Source of the DNA: Lentisphaeria bacterium
Lineage (GTDB): Bacteria > Verrucomicrobiota > Lentisphaeria > Oligosphaerales > Oligosphaeraceae
NCBI GenBank assembly: GCA_016303095.1
Contig: JAEDMH010000056.1
Coordinates: 1 to 13,947 of the forward strand
Reading direction: 5' to 3'
Length of the DNA: 13,947 nucleotides
The first letter of the stretch is position 1. Each line of letters opens with the position of its first letter. The notes under the pieces were generated by a model. It was not told the DNA's origin, made no database searches, and saw nothing but the letters and a program-made list of their open reading frames with translations. The position numbers were made by a program, and so were the translations under genes. Shown piece after piece: positions 13,632 through 13,947 of the stretch.

Positions 13632-13778
13632 CCGCAGGCGCCGAGGGTTGCGCTGACGCTTCACCCCCGTCGCCAAGGCCTGGCCTGCCACCCCTACGGG
13701 GTTCGGATTCTTTTGGGGCTCTGCCGGGGGTTCCGGTCGGTCCCTTGGTCCTCCCTTCACCCCCGTCTAGCGATCCTC
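13632..13778 (-). repeat. Dispersed repeat, copy R (inverted partner of 1-148)
   Basis: The reverse complement of this segment matches bases 1-148 with about 88% identity by eye, and 13657-13710 is identical to 70-123. The two copies point towards each other about 13.5 kb apart and bracket all the genes. The copies differ by indels before the shared block that put the same peptide string in different relation to the upstream start, and the substitutions after it change amino acids. Selection on a protein is therefore not apparent. No REP-associated transposase or other mobilising gene is in the window. Confidence 0.85.
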
Positions 13779-13830
13779 CCACCCCTGCCGGGGTTCAGGA
13801 GGATTGCCCCCTTCCCCCAAGACAGGGGGG

Positions 13831-13940
13831 CTAGAGAGTCTAGAAGAGTTAGAGGTTCTAGAGATTCTAGAGATTCTAGAGGTTCTAGAGATTCTAGAGA
13901 TCTAGAAATCTAGAAATCTAGATCTCCTAGAGAATCTAGG
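13831..13940. repeat. Tandem array of 8-9-bp TCTAGA units
   Basis: From 13857 the units run TCTAGAGAT, TCTAGAGAT, TCTAGAGGT, TCTAGAGAT, TCTAGAGA, TCTAGAAA, TCTAGAAA, TCTAGATC, then decay into TCCTAGAGAA and TCTAGG. Looser units (GCTAGAGAG, TCTAGAAGAG) lead in from 13831. The period switches from 9 to 8 bases partway. It is AT-rich against a very GC-rich background. Each unit is centred on a palindrome, so the array can fold into many alternative hairpins. Confidence 0.9.
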
Positions 13941-13947
13941 ACTTTCC

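Noticed and set aside
13303..13782. A 159-codon minus-strand frame across the right-hand spacer and repeat
   Set aside because: It is low-complexity, starts inside the repeat, spans unrelated repeat units and overlaps the trmO end; no family resemblance.
13830..13940. CRISPR array as an explanation for the terminal repeats
   Set aside because: The units are 8-9 bases and directly abutting, with no spacers and no cas genes nearby.

Overview
The window is a GC-rich bacterial chromosomal segment carrying about eleven genes between two noncoding repeat-rich ends. No rRNA, tRNA, phage or plasmid gene was recognised. The mix of genes suggests an anaerobic or gut-associated bacterium, possibly of the PVC group (Lentisphaerota-like). 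The hints are a very large fused glycogen debranching enzyme, a zinc-ribbon membrane protein and a DUF362/MerR/flavodoxin cluster of the kind seen in Bacteroidota and relatives. This placement is an inference with low to moderate confidence. The two ends carry inverted copies of one repeat, so the window may be an assembly contig that stopped at a repeat.

Layout: bases 1-256 hold one copy of a dispersed repeat of about 148 bp and a single TCTAGA motif. An N-truncated IS630-family transposase (257-1126, minus) follows, with both catalytic aspartates changed to asparagine. Next comes a minus-strand pair: a HAD phosphatase (1208-1840) translationally linked to a 1437-residue GH13+GH133 glycogen debranching enzyme (1844-6157). 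A zinc-ribbon, single-pass membrane protein of unknown function (6271-6945) and L-aspartate oxidase NadB (start chosen at 8710; 7025-8710) lie upstream of these, all on the minus strand.

A separate minus-strand operon runs from 12219 down to 8962. In order of transcription it encodes a MerR-family regulator, a broken exported carboxymuconolactone-decarboxylase-like gene with an in-frame TGA, an exported DUF362 protein, an ArsP/UPF0718-type permease and a flavodoxin-like protein with four cysteines spaced as in iron-sulfur flavoproteins. A MerR-style promoter (18-bp spacer with an inverted repeat) sits in front of it at 12261-12290. The cluster looks like an inducible envelope or redox stress operon (electrophile, metal or metalloid), but no substrate can be read from the sequence. 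trmO, a tRNA m6t6A37 methyltransferase gene, diverges from it on the plus strand (12511-13341).

From 13331 to the end there is no supported gene. This stretch has a small CTAG cluster, a hairpin, the second inverted copy of the 148-bp repeat, and a terminal array of 8-9-bp TCTAGA-based units. CTAG is very rare in the gene-bearing interior (five by eye) but occurs 17 times in the last 617 bases.
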